Below, in pieces: positions 42,872 to 52,024 of a stretch of DNA of 64,000 nt (within the stretch, counting starts at the first letter, position 1; each line of letters opens with the position of its first letter). The notes beneath the pieces are model-generated. The model did no database searches. It saw only the letters and a program-made list of their open reading frames with translations, and was not told the DNA's origin. Both the position numbers and the translations under genes were made by a program. This stretch comes from an uncultured Clostridium sp. (GTDB lineage: Bacteria > Bacillota > Clostridia > TANB77 > CAG-508). The stretch is from contig CAMXJY010000010.1 of assembly GCA_947244325.1 (NCBI GenBank), positions 1 to 64,000 of the forward strand, read 5' to 3'.

Positions 42872-43942
42872 TTGAACGATATAGAAGGTAAAAGCCTTGA
42901 TATTGTATATGATACACATATTGATAATAATTTAGTTGAAGAAAAAAGTATAAATAAAAGAGATTTAGGGTTAGATGCTTTAAAAGCAATACTAATAATA
43001 TTGGTAGTTTTTGGGCATGCAATAGAATATTTGAAATTAGATGGTATATTTACAAAAATTCAAGGGGTAATATATGTTTTTCATATGCCAGTTTTTATAT
43101 TTATTTCTGGATATTTTTCAAAAAAGTTTGAAGATGCAGAAGGTAAAAACATAAAAAATGTTTTAATTCCATTTTTTATATTTAATACAGCATATATAAT
43201 ATTAGATAAAAAAACTAGAATAGATGGTAAAACTGCTGAATATTTAAATATTTTTATGCCAGTTTATGCATATTGGTATTTATTTAGTTTGTTTATATGG
43301 AAAGCATTAATTAAATATGTTACAAAATTTAAGTTTTCAATTGTATTAATATTTTTGATAAGTTTATATATAGGTATAGTAAATGAAGCTAATAGATTTC
43401 TTTCTGTTAGTAGAACTTTAGCATTTTTTCCATATTTTATGTTAGGATATTATACAAGTAGAGTACATATTGAAAAAATTAGAAAGTTAAATAAGAAACT
43501 TACGATACTAATTATATTAATATTAATGGGAGTAACATACATATTATCAGATAATATCATAGATGTGGAACTTTTTAAAAATGCTCAAAGTTATCATTCT
43601 CTTAAAGTAGAAAATTTAAAAGGAATGGAAATAAGAACATTTCAGTTTTGTGTTTCAATATTAATGACTGTATGTTTGATAAATTTAGTACCTCAGAAAA
43701 ATAATTATTTATCAAATATAGGTCAAAAAACTATAACAGTATATTTATTATCATCATTTATACAAAAATTTATGTGCATATACATAGAACGTAATAATAT
43801 AGATATTATGGGAACAAATAATATTTCTATAAGTATTTGTATTATAAGTACTATTTTGATTGTATTTATATGTTCGTTAGATAAGGTACATGAAACATAT
43901 AATAAAATTATAGATTGGATATATAGAAAAGTTACAATATAG
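42872..43942 (+). CDS. Acyltransferase family 3 membrane protein
   Basis: 356 residues with about ten membrane helices. The opening RDLGLDALKAILIILVVFGH contains the conserved His of acyltransferase-3 enzymes, followed by FHMPVFIFISGYF. These proteins O-acetylate surface sugars. TTG 42872 follows AAAGGA at 8 bases. Last gene of the block. Confidence 0.88.
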   Translation: MNDIEGKSLDIVYDTHIDNNLVEEKSINKRDLGLDALKAILIILVVFGHAIEYLKLDGIFTKIQGVIYVFHMPVFIFISGYFSKKFEDAEGKNIKNVLIPFFIFNTAYIILDKKTRIDGKTAEYLNIFMPVYAYWYLFSLFIWKALIKYVTKFKFSIVLIFLISLYIGIVNEANRFLSVSRTLAFFPYFMLGYYTSRVHIEKIRKLNKKLTILIILILMGVTYILSDNIIDVELFKNAQSYHSLKVENLKGMEIRTFQFCVSILMTVCLINLVPQKNNYLSNIGQKTITVYLLSSFIQKFMCIYIERNNIDIMGTNNISISICIISTILIVFICSLDKVHETYNKIIDWIYRKVTI

Positions 43943-43982
43943 AGTAGAAAGTTCAAAGAAAATTTCTAATAAATATAAAAAG

Positions 43983-44014
43983 ATTCGAGTTAGTATTATA
44001 ACTCGAATTTTTTG
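43983..44014 (+). terminator. Terminator of the glycan block
   Basis: ATTCGAGTTA and TAACTCGAAT pair around a 6-base loop, followed by TTTTTT. Confidence 0.85.
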
Positions 44015-44038
44015 CAAAAAAGTATATTAATAAAACTA

Positions 44039-44067
44039 TTGATAATTTTACAATTTTGTAATAAAAT
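44039..44067 (+). promoter_or_regulatory. Promoter of the first surface protein
   Basis: TTGATA (44039-44044), 17-base spacer, TAAAAT (44062-44067), then AGGGGGAAA as ribosome binding site for ATG 44098. Confidence 0.6.
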
Positions 44068-44097
44068 TAACCCATTAAAAGTTAGGGGGAAAATAAA

Positions 44098-46470
44098 ATG
44101 AAAAAAATCTCTAAAATACTACTAGCCGTAGTAATTTTTAACATGATTGTTATAGCAAATGTATTTGCGTCAGAAGAAACTAATCTTACAGTAAGTGAAG
44201 TAAGAGAAAATGCAAAAATTTTAAATTCAGGAGAATATGAGTATGTTGAAATAGAAGAAGTTACTCATGTAAATCCTTTGTATGAAGATGTTATAGATGA
44301 AGAGGATTTAATAAAACCTGTTGATGCTAAGCTTTTATATAGTAATGGTACTGATTGTAAAACTGTAACAGAAGCAGGAAATCAGTTAAGAGAAGGATTA
44401 AAAACAAGAACTCAAACGATGCAAATTACTTATATAACAAATGCAAATTTAGATGGAACAATATATTATCAAATTATAGATGAAGCAATGAAACATACAG
44501 GAGTTCCAACAGAAGGTGATTATTTACTTTGGCAATATGGAGGATGGAACGCTAAAGCTAGTGGAAATATATATGCAGGAAAATATTATTATACATTAAC
44601 ATTTACATTTACTTATTATACAACATATGAACAAGAAAAACAGATGGATACAGCTGTTACTAATTTATTGAATTCATTAAATTTAAGTGGAACAGATTAT
44701 GAAAAAATAACAAAAATTTATGATTATATATGTAAGAATATTGCATATGATTATACTTCAGCAGGTATGTTAAAACATACAGCATATGCAGCATTAATTA
44801 ATAAAAAAGCTGTTTGTCAAGGATATGCAGCATTATTTTATAGACTAGCTTTAGAAAATGATATTGATGTTCGTCTTATACCAGGACTAGGTAATGGTGG
44901 AGCTCATGGTTGGAATATAGTTAAAATAGAAGATAAATATTATAATGTTGATGCAACATGGGATATTAATTTTGTAAACAGAGGATATAGATATTATTTA
45001 GTAACAGATTCAAATTTTTCAGATCACATAAGAGATGCAGAATATGCAACAAATGAATTTTATAAAAAATATCCAATGGGAACTACAAATTATACATCAG
45101 CAATGAATGAAATTTATAAAAAAACAACAAAAGTAATAAAGATAAATAATGTTTGGAGAATGCTAATAGAAGGTGTAGTTGATTATAATTATACAGGAAT
45201 AGGAAAAAACGATTTAGGAACATGGTATTTAAAAGATGGAGAAGTAAGATTTGATTATACAGGAACATATTTTGATGGAGAGCAAGGATATATAATCGAA
45301 GGTGGAAAAGTATACGCAACTGTAAATAAAAACACAACAGAAGTAATTAAAATAAACAACATCTGGAGAATGGTAAAAAACGGAATTGTAGATTATGGGT
45401 ATACAGGGATAGGAACAAATGATTTAGGAACATGGCTTATAGAAAAAGGAAAAGTAACATTTAACTATACAGGAAATTATACAGATGCAGATGGAAAAAC
45501 ATATATTATAGAGAAAAGCAAAGTAAGAACAGATTGTACCGAAGTAGTGAAAGTAAATAATATATGGAGAATGGTTATAAATGGAATAGTAGATTACAAT
45601 TATACAGGAACAGGTAAAAATAGTTTTGGAACATGGTATGTGGAAAATGGAGTAGTAGATTTAAAATATACAGGAACATATTATGAAGGAGATAAAGCTC
45701 ATATAGTGGAAAGTAGCAAAATATATGCAACTGTTAATAAAAATGGAACTGATGTAGTAAAAGTAAATAATATCTGGAGAATGGTGAAAAATGGAGTTGT
45801 AGATTATAACTATACAGGAATAGGAAAAAACAGTTTAGGAACATGGCTTATAGAAAAAGGAAAAGTAACATTTAGCTATACAGGAAATTATACAGATGCA
45901 GATGGAAAAACATATATTATAGAGAAAAGCAAAGTAAGAACAGATTGTACCGAAGTAGTGAAAGTAAATAATATATGGAGAATGGTTATAAATGGAATAG
46001 TAGATTACAATTATACAGGAACAGGTAAAAATAGTTTTGGAACATGGTATGTGGAAAATGGAGTAGTAGATTTAAAATATACAGGAACATATTATGAAGG
46101 AGATAAAGCACACATAGTAGAAGGTAGCAAAATATATGCAACTGTTAATAAAAACATAACAGAAGTAATGAAAATAAACAATGTATGGAGAATGGTTATA
46201 AATGGAAAAATAGATTATAACTATACAGGAATAGGAAAAAATAATTTAGGAACATGGCTTATAGAAAAGGGAAAAGTAACATTTAACTATACAGGAAATT
46301 ATATAGATAAAAATGTTGAGGTTCATAACTGTAATTGTGGTTGGAATACAACTGATTATGATGAACTAAAGAATCATATGTACAATCATGCTATCAAAGG
46401 TGAAAAAAATAGTTATAGCACACATGTTGGAAAAGTTTATAAAGTAGAAAAGAGTAAAGTTATTCTTTAA
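44098..46470 (+). CDS. Secreted transglutaminase-like protein with YTG repeats and a C2H2-like tail
   Basis: 790 residues. A signal peptide (about 1-26, KKISKILLAVVIFNMIVIAN) is followed by a transglutaminase-like domain with the full triad: C240 in AVCQGYAALF, H270 in GGAHGWN and D285 in NVDATWD. Residues ~342-740 are six repeats of ~66-69 residues, each with two half-units of the form W-x3-NG-x4-YTG. The C-terminal ~50 residues hold C-x-C, then H-x3-H (CNCGW ... LKNHMYNH), resembling a C2H2 zinc finger, odd for a secreted protein. The repeats resemble cell-wall-binding repeats and probably hold it on the wall. Role inferred: cell wall or surface protein cross-linking or proteolysis. Confidence 0.88.
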   Translation: MKKISKILLAVVIFNMIVIANVFASEETNLTVSEVRENAKILNSGEYEYVEIEEVTHVNPLYEDVIDEEDLIKPVDAKLLYSNGTDCKTVTEAGNQLREGLKTRTQTMQITYITNANLDGTIYYQIIDEAMKHTGVPTEGDYLLWQYGGWNAKASGNIYAGKYYYTLTFTFTYYTTYEQEKQMDTAVTNLLNSLNLSGTDYEKITKIYDYICKNIAYDYTSAGMLKHTAYAALINKKAVCQGYAALFYRLALENDIDVRLIPGLGNGGAHGWNIVKIEDKYYNVDATWDINFVNRGYRYYLVTDSNFSDHIRDAEYATNEFYKKYPMGTTNYTSAMNEIYKKTTKVIKINNVWRMLIEGVVDYNYTGIGKNDLGTWYLKDGEVRFDYTGTYFDGEQGYIIEGGKVYATVNKNTTEVIKINNIWRMVKNGIVDYGYTGIGTNDLGTWLIEKGKVTFNYTGNYTDADGKTYIIEKSKVRTDCTEVVKVNNIWRMVINGIVDYNYTGTGKNSFGTWYVENGVVDLKYTGTYYEGDKAHIVESSKIYATVNKNGTDVVKVNNIWRMVKNGVVDYNYTGIGKNSLGTWLIEKGKVTFSYTGNYTDADGKTYIIEKSKVRTDCTEVVKVNNIWRMVINGIVDYNYTGTGKNSFGTWYVENGVVDLKYTGTYYEGDKAHIVEGSKIYATVNKNITEVMKINNVWRMVINGKIDYNYTGIGKNNLGTWLIEKGKVTFNYTGNYIDKNVEVHNCNCGWNTTDYDELKNHMYNHAIKGEKNSYSTHVGKVYKVEKSKVIL
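45121..46315 (+). repeat. Six coding YTG repeats in the transglutaminase-like gene
   Basis: Each unit is ~200 bases; two types alternate (one ending ATVNKN, one ending DGKTYIIEKSKV). One pair is duplicated with an offset of 411 bases: ~310 bases from 45430 recur from 45841 with only a handful of differences. Confidence 0.9.
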
Positions 46471-46516
46471 TTGAAAAGAGGTAAGAATAACCAATTTATA
46501 AAAAAGAGGTAATTAA

Positions 46517-49500
46517 ATGAAAAAATTAATTAAATTATTATTTCTTATATTAATTTTAAGTTTTACTATATATAGTGTGACTTCATTTGCAAGTACAAAT
46601 GGAATAACTAATACAGAAGTTGTAAATGGAGTTAACACTGTTGATTTAAAAAATGAAGTTGATAACAATAATAATATAATTGTAAGTGAAGAAATAAACG
46701 AATCGAACTCAAATGACATAAATAGTACAGATATAGAAGTGATTTCAGATAATGAAAATGTAGAAGATGTTTCTAATGAAAGTACAGAACTTTTAGCCTA
46801 TACTGATGGACTTGTAAAAATAGGTAATGACTGGAGAGTAGTTGTAAACGGAAAAATAGATTACAATTATACAGGAATAGCAACAAATCAAAATGGAACT
46901 TGGTTTGTAAAAAATGGAACAATAAAATATGATTATACAGGACACTATACAGACAAAAATGGAAAGACATACATTATTGAAAAAAATAAGGTAATGACAA
47001 ATTTAAAAACAGTAATGAAGATAGATAATATCTGGAGAATGGTTATAAATGGAGTAGTAGACTATAATTATACAGGAATAGGAACAAATGATTTAGGAAC
47101 ATGGTTTATAGAAAATGGAAGAGTAACATTTAACTATACAGGAACATATTTTGAAGGAGAAAAGGCATACATAATTGAAGCAAGTAAAGTAAAAGCAGAA
47201 ACTAAAAAAACAGGAACAACATTAGTAAAAATAGGTAATGACTGGAGAGTAGCAGTAAATGGATACATAGATTATAATTATATAGGAATAGTATCAAATC
47301 AAAATGGAACTTGGTTTGTAAGAAATGGAACAATAAAATATGATTATACAGGAAATTACACAGATAAAAATGGAAAAACATATATTATAGAAAAAAGTCA
47401 AGTAATGACAGGCTTAAACAAAGTAATAAAAATAGACAATATATGGAGAATGGTTGTAAAAGGAATAGTAGATTATAATTATAAGGGAATTGGAACAAAT
47501 GAAAATGGAACATGGTATTTAGAGAATGGAAAAGTAGGATTTGATTATACAGGAACATATTTTGAAGGTGATAAAGCGTATATAGCAGAAGAAAGTAAAG
47601 TATATGCAACTGTTAATAAAAATACAACAGAAGTAATTAAAATAAATGGAACATGGAGAATGGTTATAAATGGAAAAGTAAATTATAACTATACAGGTAT
47701 AGGAAAAAATAATTTAGGAACATGGCTTGTAGAAAAAGGAAAAGTAACTTTTAAATATACAGGAATTTATAATGATAACACAGGTACATATATAATAAAA
47801 GAAAGTAAAGTAGATTCTAATTTAAACAAAGTAATAAAAATAGACAATATATGGAGAATGGTTGTAAAAGGAATAGTCGATTATAATTATACAGGAATTG
47901 GAACAAATGAAAATGGAACATGGTATTTAGAAAATGGAAAAGTAGGATTTGATTATACAGGAACAAAATTTATAGGAGATAAAGCATATATAGTAGAAGA
48001 AAGTAAAGTAAAAGCAGAGGCTCCAAAAGTAGGAACAGCATTAGTAAAAATAGATAATGACTGGAGAGTAGCAGTAGATGGATATATAGACTATAAATAT
48101 ACAGGAATAGTATCAAATCAAAATGGAACATGGTTTGTAAAAGATGGAACAATAAAATATGATTATACAGGACATTATAAAGCTAAAGATGGAAAGACAT
48201 ATGTTATTGAAAACAGCAAAGTACAGACACATTATACAGGTGTTATGAAAATAGATAATATCTGGAGAATGGTTGTAAAAGGAATAGTAGATTATAATTA
48301 TGATGGAATAGGAACTAATATATTTGGAACTTGGTATGTACAAAAAGGACAAGTAACATTAAGTTTTACAGGAACATATTTTAATGGAGACAAGGCGTAT
48401 ATAGCAGAAGATAGTAAAGTATATGCAACTGTAAATAAAAACACAACAGAAGTAATTAAAATAAACAACATCTGGAGAATGATTATAAATGGAAAAGTAA
48501 ATTATACATATAATGGAATAGGTTCAAATTCATTAGGAATATGGGTATTACAAAATGGAACAGTAAATTTTGCTTACACAGGAGAATATAAAGATTCACA
48601 AGGAAGCATATATAACGTAAAAGATGGAAAAGTAAGAGAAGTTATAAAAAATGCAAAATATCCAGGAACTATGTGGGTAGATTCACCAGCTAAAGATAGT
48701 AAACACGCAAGTAATGTAATAAGTGTTAGTGGATGGGCATTATCAGATACAACAGGAGATATAATAAGAATATATTTAGATGATAAGTTTGTAGCTGAAG
48801 CACCAAGAAAACAAAGAGAAGATGTATTTGTAGCATATCCTAATAGTTATGGAGACAGAGCTAAAAATCCACAACCAGGATTTGAGTATAATCTTAATAT
48901 TGCAAATGTAAGTAATGGAAATCATATAATAAAAATAGTTAATGTGGCTAGTGATAGAAATACAATAATTCAATCAAGAGAAGTTCAATTTAATATTGTA
49001 AGACTTGAAAAACAACATAGAGGAATTGATGTTTCAAAATATCAAGGAAATATAAATTGGCAGGCTGTAAAAAATAGTGGTGTTGATTTTGCTATATTAA
49101 GAATTGGATATTATTTACAATCATCAAATACTGTAGTAAAAGATCCTTGGTTTGAGTCATATTATAATTCATGTAGAAGTTTAGGAATAGCAGTAGGCGG
49201 ATACTTCTATTCATATGCATTTAACGGTCCAGAAGCAGCAGTAGAAGCAGAAGCATGCTTATCTATAATTAGAGGAAAATATTTTGATATGCCTATTTTT
49301 ATAGATGTTGAAGATAATGTTTTAAAAAATGCAGTAGCAAATGGAACTACAAATGTTAATGAACTTACAAATGCTAGTATCACATTTTGTGATACTATGA
49401 TTAGAAATGGATTCCAGGCAGGAGTATATGCAAGTAAGAATTTCTTCCAAACTTACTTAAATGCACCAGTTCTTGAAAGATATAATATTTGGCTTGCTCA

Positions 49501-49630
49501 TTATACATCACAAACAGATTATACAGGAAGATATGATGTGTGGCAATATACAAGTCAAGGATCAGTTCCAGGAATTGATGGACCAGTAGATTTAGATTGG
49601 AGTATGAAGAAATTTTTCAATATGAAATAA
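46517..49630 (+). CDS. Secreted GH25 lysozyme with nine YTG wall-binding repeats
   Basis: 1037 residues. Signal peptide 1-25; an acidic, Asn-rich spacer to ~95; nine ~66-70-residue YTG repeats (97-705) of the same type as the preceding gene; an Ig-like module (~712-830, MWVDSPAKDSKHASNVISVSG); and a GH25 muramidase at ~834-1035. The GH25 catalytic residues are seen in RGIDVSKYQGNINW (first Asp) and FIDVEDN (the Asp/Glu pair). It should cut the glycan of peptidoglycan, as an autolysin or a weapon against other cells. It lies 46 bases after the transglutaminase-like gene. Confidence 0.93.
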   Translation: MKKLIKLLFLILILSFTIYSVTSFASTNGITNTEVVNGVNTVDLKNEVDNNNNIIVSEEINESNSNDINSTDIEVISDNENVEDVSNESTELLAYTDGLVKIGNDWRVVVNGKIDYNYTGIATNQNGTWFVKNGTIKYDYTGHYTDKNGKTYIIEKNKVMTNLKTVMKIDNIWRMVINGVVDYNYTGIGTNDLGTWFIENGRVTFNYTGTYFEGEKAYIIEASKVKAETKKTGTTLVKIGNDWRVAVNGYIDYNYIGIVSNQNGTWFVRNGTIKYDYTGNYTDKNGKTYIIEKSQVMTGLNKVIKIDNIWRMVVKGIVDYNYKGIGTNENGTWYLENGKVGFDYTGTYFEGDKAYIAEESKVYATVNKNTTEVIKINGTWRMVINGKVNYNYTGIGKNNLGTWLVEKGKVTFKYTGIYNDNTGTYIIKESKVDSNLNKVIKIDNIWRMVVKGIVDYNYTGIGTNENGTWYLENGKVGFDYTGTKFIGDKAYIVEESKVKAEAPKVGTALVKIDNDWRVAVDGYIDYKYTGIVSNQNGTWFVKDGTIKYDYTGHYKAKDGKTYVIENSKVQTHYTGVMKIDNIWRMVVKGIVDYNYDGIGTNIFGTWYVQKGQVTLSFTGTYFNGDKAYIAEDSKVYATVNKNTTEVIKINNIWRMIINGKVNYTYNGIGSNSLGIWVLQNGTVNFAYTGEYKDSQGSIYNVKDGKVREVIKNAKYPGTMWVDSPAKDSKHASNVISVSGWALSDTTGDIIRIYLDDKFVAEAPRKQREDVFVAYPNSYGDRAKNPQPGFEYNLNIANVSNGNHIIKIVNVASDRNTIIQSREVQFNIVRLEKQHRGIDVSKYQGNINWQAVKNSGVDFAILRIGYYLQSSNTVVKDPWFESYYNSCRSLGIAVGGYFYSYAFNGPEAAVEAEACLSIIRGKYFDMPIFIDVEDNVLKNAVANGTTNVNELTNASITFCDTMIRNGFQAGVYASKNFFQTYLNAPVLERYNIWLAHYTSQTDYTGRYDVWQYTSQGSVPGIDGPVDLDWSMKKFFNMK
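46802..48635 (+). repeat. Nine coding YTG repeats in the GH25 gene
   Basis: Units begin at KIGNDW, KIDNIW or KINNIW and each carries an NGTW/LGTW and two YTG turns. Codons are very similar between units, so the array can recombine with the one at 45121-46315. Confidence 0.9.
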
Positions 49631-49646
49631 GTATATAATAAGATAT

Positions 49647-49680
49647 AAAAATGCAGTTCAATTTGAACTGCATTTTTTAT
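49647..49680 (+). terminator. Terminator after the GH25 gene
   Basis: AAATGCAGTTC and GAACTGCATTTTTT pair around AATTT. Confidence 0.9.
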
Positions 49681-49709
49681 AAATAAATTTACATAATATT
49701 AAAAAAGTC

Positions 49710-49738
49710 TTGAAAAACACGGGAAAATTTTGTATAAT
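49710..49738 (+). promoter_or_regulatory. Promoter of the second transglutaminase-like gene
   Basis: TTGAAA (49710-49715), 17-base spacer, TATAAT (49733-49738). Confidence 0.75.
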
Positions 49739-49810
49739 AATATCTGTAATATTTTTGTAACAATTATGAAAAATAACTGTAATAACTTACGCAAGTTGGG
49801 GGAAATAAAG

Positions 49811-50962
49811 ATGAAAAAAATATCTAAAATATTATTAGCTATTTTAATTTTTAATTTTTTTGTAATAGCTAATGTATTGGCAGTAGAAAAAACAAACATT
49901 ACAGTTAACGAAAGAGAAAAATATTCAGTAGCAGTTAATAAAGTAGAATATACAAGTATAGAACAAGCAGGTCTACAATTGAGAGAAGGCCTAAAAAAGA
50001 GAAAAAATATAATATCAGTAACATTTATAACTAGTACTAAATTAGATGATTCAATATTTAAACAAGTTGTAAATGAGGCAGTAAAACATACAGGAGTTCC
50101 TACGGAAGGCGATTATATATACTGGCAATGCTCAGAATGGGAAGCAGATTCTGATTATGAATATTTAAATGGAATATATTATTATACTTTAACATATAAA
50201 TTTTCTTATTATACAACTTATGAACAAGAAAAAGAAATGGATATTGAAGTTGCTAATTTATTAAATACTTTAGATTTATCTGGAACAGATTATGAAAAAA
50301 TAACAAAGATTTATAATTATATGTGTAATAATATTGTATATCATTATTCATCAAAAGATGAGCAAATCTATTCATCATATGGTGCATTAATTAATAAAAA
50401 AGCAGTTTGTCAAGGGTTTGCAACATTGTTTTATAGATTAGCTTTAGAAAATAATATAGATGCTAGAGTTATTGCTGGAATAGCAGATGGTGGACCTCAT
50501 GGATGGAATATAGTAAAAATAGGAAATGAGTATTATAATATTGATACAACATGGGATGTTAACAATATTGTAAGTGGCTATAAATATTGCATGGTATCTG
50601 ATAATAATTTTAAAGATCATAAAAGGGATAATAAATTTTCTACAAATGAATTTTATGCTATTTATCCAATGGGAGTAGAAAATTGTACATTAGACAGTAG
50701 TAAAGTTAATGTAGAAGAGACAGAAATATATAATTTAGCGGATTTAGAATCTGAAATAAGTTCAGAAGTATATATAGAAAATAGTGAAGTAGTAGATGTT
50801 GTATTAAAAGATACAATTGAGTCAACAAGAATTAATACTGTATGGACTACAATGATTTATTTAGTTAGAGATTTTGATTATTCAAATTTATGGAAAAATA
50901 TAATATCTGAAGCTATAAATTATAATTATATGAGAATAGGGAAAAATGAGAGTGAAGTTTAG
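49811..50962 (+). CDS. Secreted transglutaminase-like protein, short paralogue
   Basis: 383 residues, closely related to the first ~330 residues of the protein at 44098: same signal peptide, same GVPTEGDY and TTYEQEKEMD blocks, and triad C200, H230, D245. The tail is not an intact repeat: RINTVWTTMIYLVRDFDYSN and INYNYMRIGKNES look like a decayed YTG unit, and the protein stops there. ATG 49811 is preceded by TTGGGGGAAA; the longer frame from 49730 starts at the promoter and is rejected. It has its own promoter and terminator, so it seems to be a working, shortened copy. Confidence 0.88.
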   Translation: MKKISKILLAILIFNFFVIANVLAVEKTNITVNEREKYSVAVNKVEYTSIEQAGLQLREGLKKRKNIISVTFITSTKLDDSIFKQVVNEAVKHTGVPTEGDYIYWQCSEWEADSDYEYLNGIYYYTLTYKFSYYTTYEQEKEMDIEVANLLNTLDLSGTDYEKITKIYNYMCNNIVYHYSSKDEQIYSSYGALINKKAVCQGFATLFYRLALENNIDARVIAGIADGGPHGWNIVKIGNEYYNIDTTWDVNNIVSGYKYCMVSDNNFKDHKRDNKFSTNEFYAIYPMGVENCTLDSSKVNVEETEIYNLADLESEISSEVYIENSEVVDVVLKDTIESTRINTVWTTMIYLVRDFDYSNLWKNIISEAINYNYMRIGKNESEV

Positions 50963-50984
50963 TAAGATATAATAATTTTATAAT

Positions 50985-51026
50985 AGAAAAAAAGAAATGC
51001 AGTTTGGCTAGAATTGCATTTTTTAT
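50985..51026 (+). terminator. Terminator after the short paralogue
   Basis: AAATGCAGTT pairs with AATTGCATTTTTT; sequence-related to the terminator at 49647, so the whole 3' end may derive from duplication. Confidence 0.75.
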
Positions 51027-51027
51027 T

Positions 51028-51075
51028 ATTTATTAGGAAAGTCCTCTGGACTTCCTACTAAATAAAAGTTTGGTA
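51028..51075 (+). repeat. Dispersed palindromic repeat, copy B
   Basis: TATTAGGAAAGTCC-TCT-GGACTTCCTACTA: the same palindromic centre as copy A. The rest of the 50963-51345 gap has two possible promoters (TTGACT 51182-51187 with TATTAT 51205-51210; TTGAAA 51302-51307 with TAAGAT 51325-51330) and a small TGGCG/CGCCA hairpin near 51250. Confidence 0.7.
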
Positions 51076-51181
51076 AATTGTAAAAGTAAAAATAAACATG
51101 TATAAAGTTTAGTCAAGTAAAAAGTTAAATGCAATACTGTAAAGTAAATGTAACTTGTATGCTAACATTTTAAAAAAGTTG

Positions 51182-51210
51182 TTGACTAATAAATAAAATG
51201 ATGCTATTAT
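51182..51210 (+). promoter_or_regulatory. Probable promoter of the DUF4160-DUF2442 pair
   Basis: TTGACT, 17-base spacer, TATTAT. A second possible promoter (51302-51330) would start transcription inside the ribosome binding site, so this one is favoured. Confidence 0.5.
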
Positions 51211-51345
51211 ATATAAAATTTAAAATAATTTTATTCAAATTTAATTCTTATGGCGTTTCGCCAAGTTTTCAAAAAATATTAATAAACTAAAAAATATCGT
51301 GTTGAAAAAATAAAAAATATATGCTAAGATGAAGGAGGTGAGAGA

Positions 51346-51615
51346 TTGCCTATAATATCACAATTTTATGGTATAATAATTAGAATATTTTATAAGGATG
51401 TTCAAAAACATCATGGAGCACATGTACATGTTGAATATAATGAATATTCAGCAGTATATTCAATAAATTCCATAGAAATTATTGATGGAGATATGCCACC
51501 AAAACAAAATAGAATGGTTACTGCATGGATGGAAATACATAAAGACGAATTAGTAGCACTTTGGAAGATATCTCAACATGATGGAGAATTTTTTAGAATA
51601 GATCCTTTAAAATAG
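51346..51615 (+). CDS. DUF4160 protein
   Basis: 89-aa protein with IIIRIFYKDVQKHHGAHVHV followed by DGDMPPKQNRMVTAWMEIHKDEL, the DUF4160 signature. The HHxAHVHV-like cluster could bind metal. These proteins are nearly always encoded next to DUF2442, as here, and the pair has been proposed as toxin-antitoxin-like; no activity is established. TTG start behind AAGGAGGTG. Confidence 0.9.
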   Translation: MPIISQFYGIIIRIFYKDVQKHHGAHVHVEYNEYSAVYSINSIEIIDGDMPPKQNRMVTAWMEIHKDELVALWKISQHDGEFFRIDPLK

Positions 51616-51628
51616 AAAGGGGAAATTT

Positions 51629-51877
51629 ATGATACCACCAAGACCTAAGAATGTAGAAGCTTTAGAAGATTATAAATTAAAAGTTTTATTTGATAATGGT
51701 GAAGAAAAAATATATGATATGAAAAAAAATCTAAAGGAAAACTTTTATAAAAATTTGAATAATAAAGATTATTTTAAAACTGTAAAAATATCAGGTATTA
51801 CTTTAGAATGGAAAGATGGAGAAGATATTGATCCAGACGAATTATATAATAATAGTAAACTTCAGACAAAATATTAA
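51629..51877 (+). CDS. DUF2442 protein
   Basis: 82-aa partner. RPKNVEALEDYKLKVLFDNG with EEKIYDMK, and later GITLEWKDGEDIDPDELY, are the DUF2442 pattern, a small beta-rich domain. It begins 13 bases after DUF4160 ends. Confidence 0.9.
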   Translation: MIPPRPKNVEALEDYKLKVLFDNGEEKIYDMKKNLKENFYKNLNNKDYFKTVKISGITLEWKDGEDIDPDELYNNSKLQTKY

Positions 51878-51897
51878 TATAAAATTATTTTAAATTA

Positions 51898-51944
51898 GCA
51901 CATCTTATTTCCTATATTTTGGAAATAGGATGTATTTTTTTTGA
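51898..51944 (+). terminator. Terminator after DUF2442
   Basis: CATCTTATTTCC and GGAAATAGGATG pair, followed by a T tract. Confidence 0.85.
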
Positions 51945-51969
51945 AAAAAGTAGCGAAAAGCTGCGAAAT

Positions 51970-51997
51970 TTGACATAAAAATAAAAAGTGATATAAT
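51970..51997 (+). promoter_or_regulatory. Promoter of the coiled-coil protein
   Basis: TTGACA (51970-51975), 16-base spacer, TATAAT (51992-51997). Confidence 0.75.
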
Positions 51998-52024
51998 TTA
52001 ACAAAAAATAGTAGGGGTAAGATT

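Noticed and set aside
45121-48635. Regular repeats that could be taken for a CRISPR or satellite array
   Set aside because: They are in frame throughout two long genes, and differences between units fall in codon-compatible positions; they encode YTG wall-binding-like repeats.
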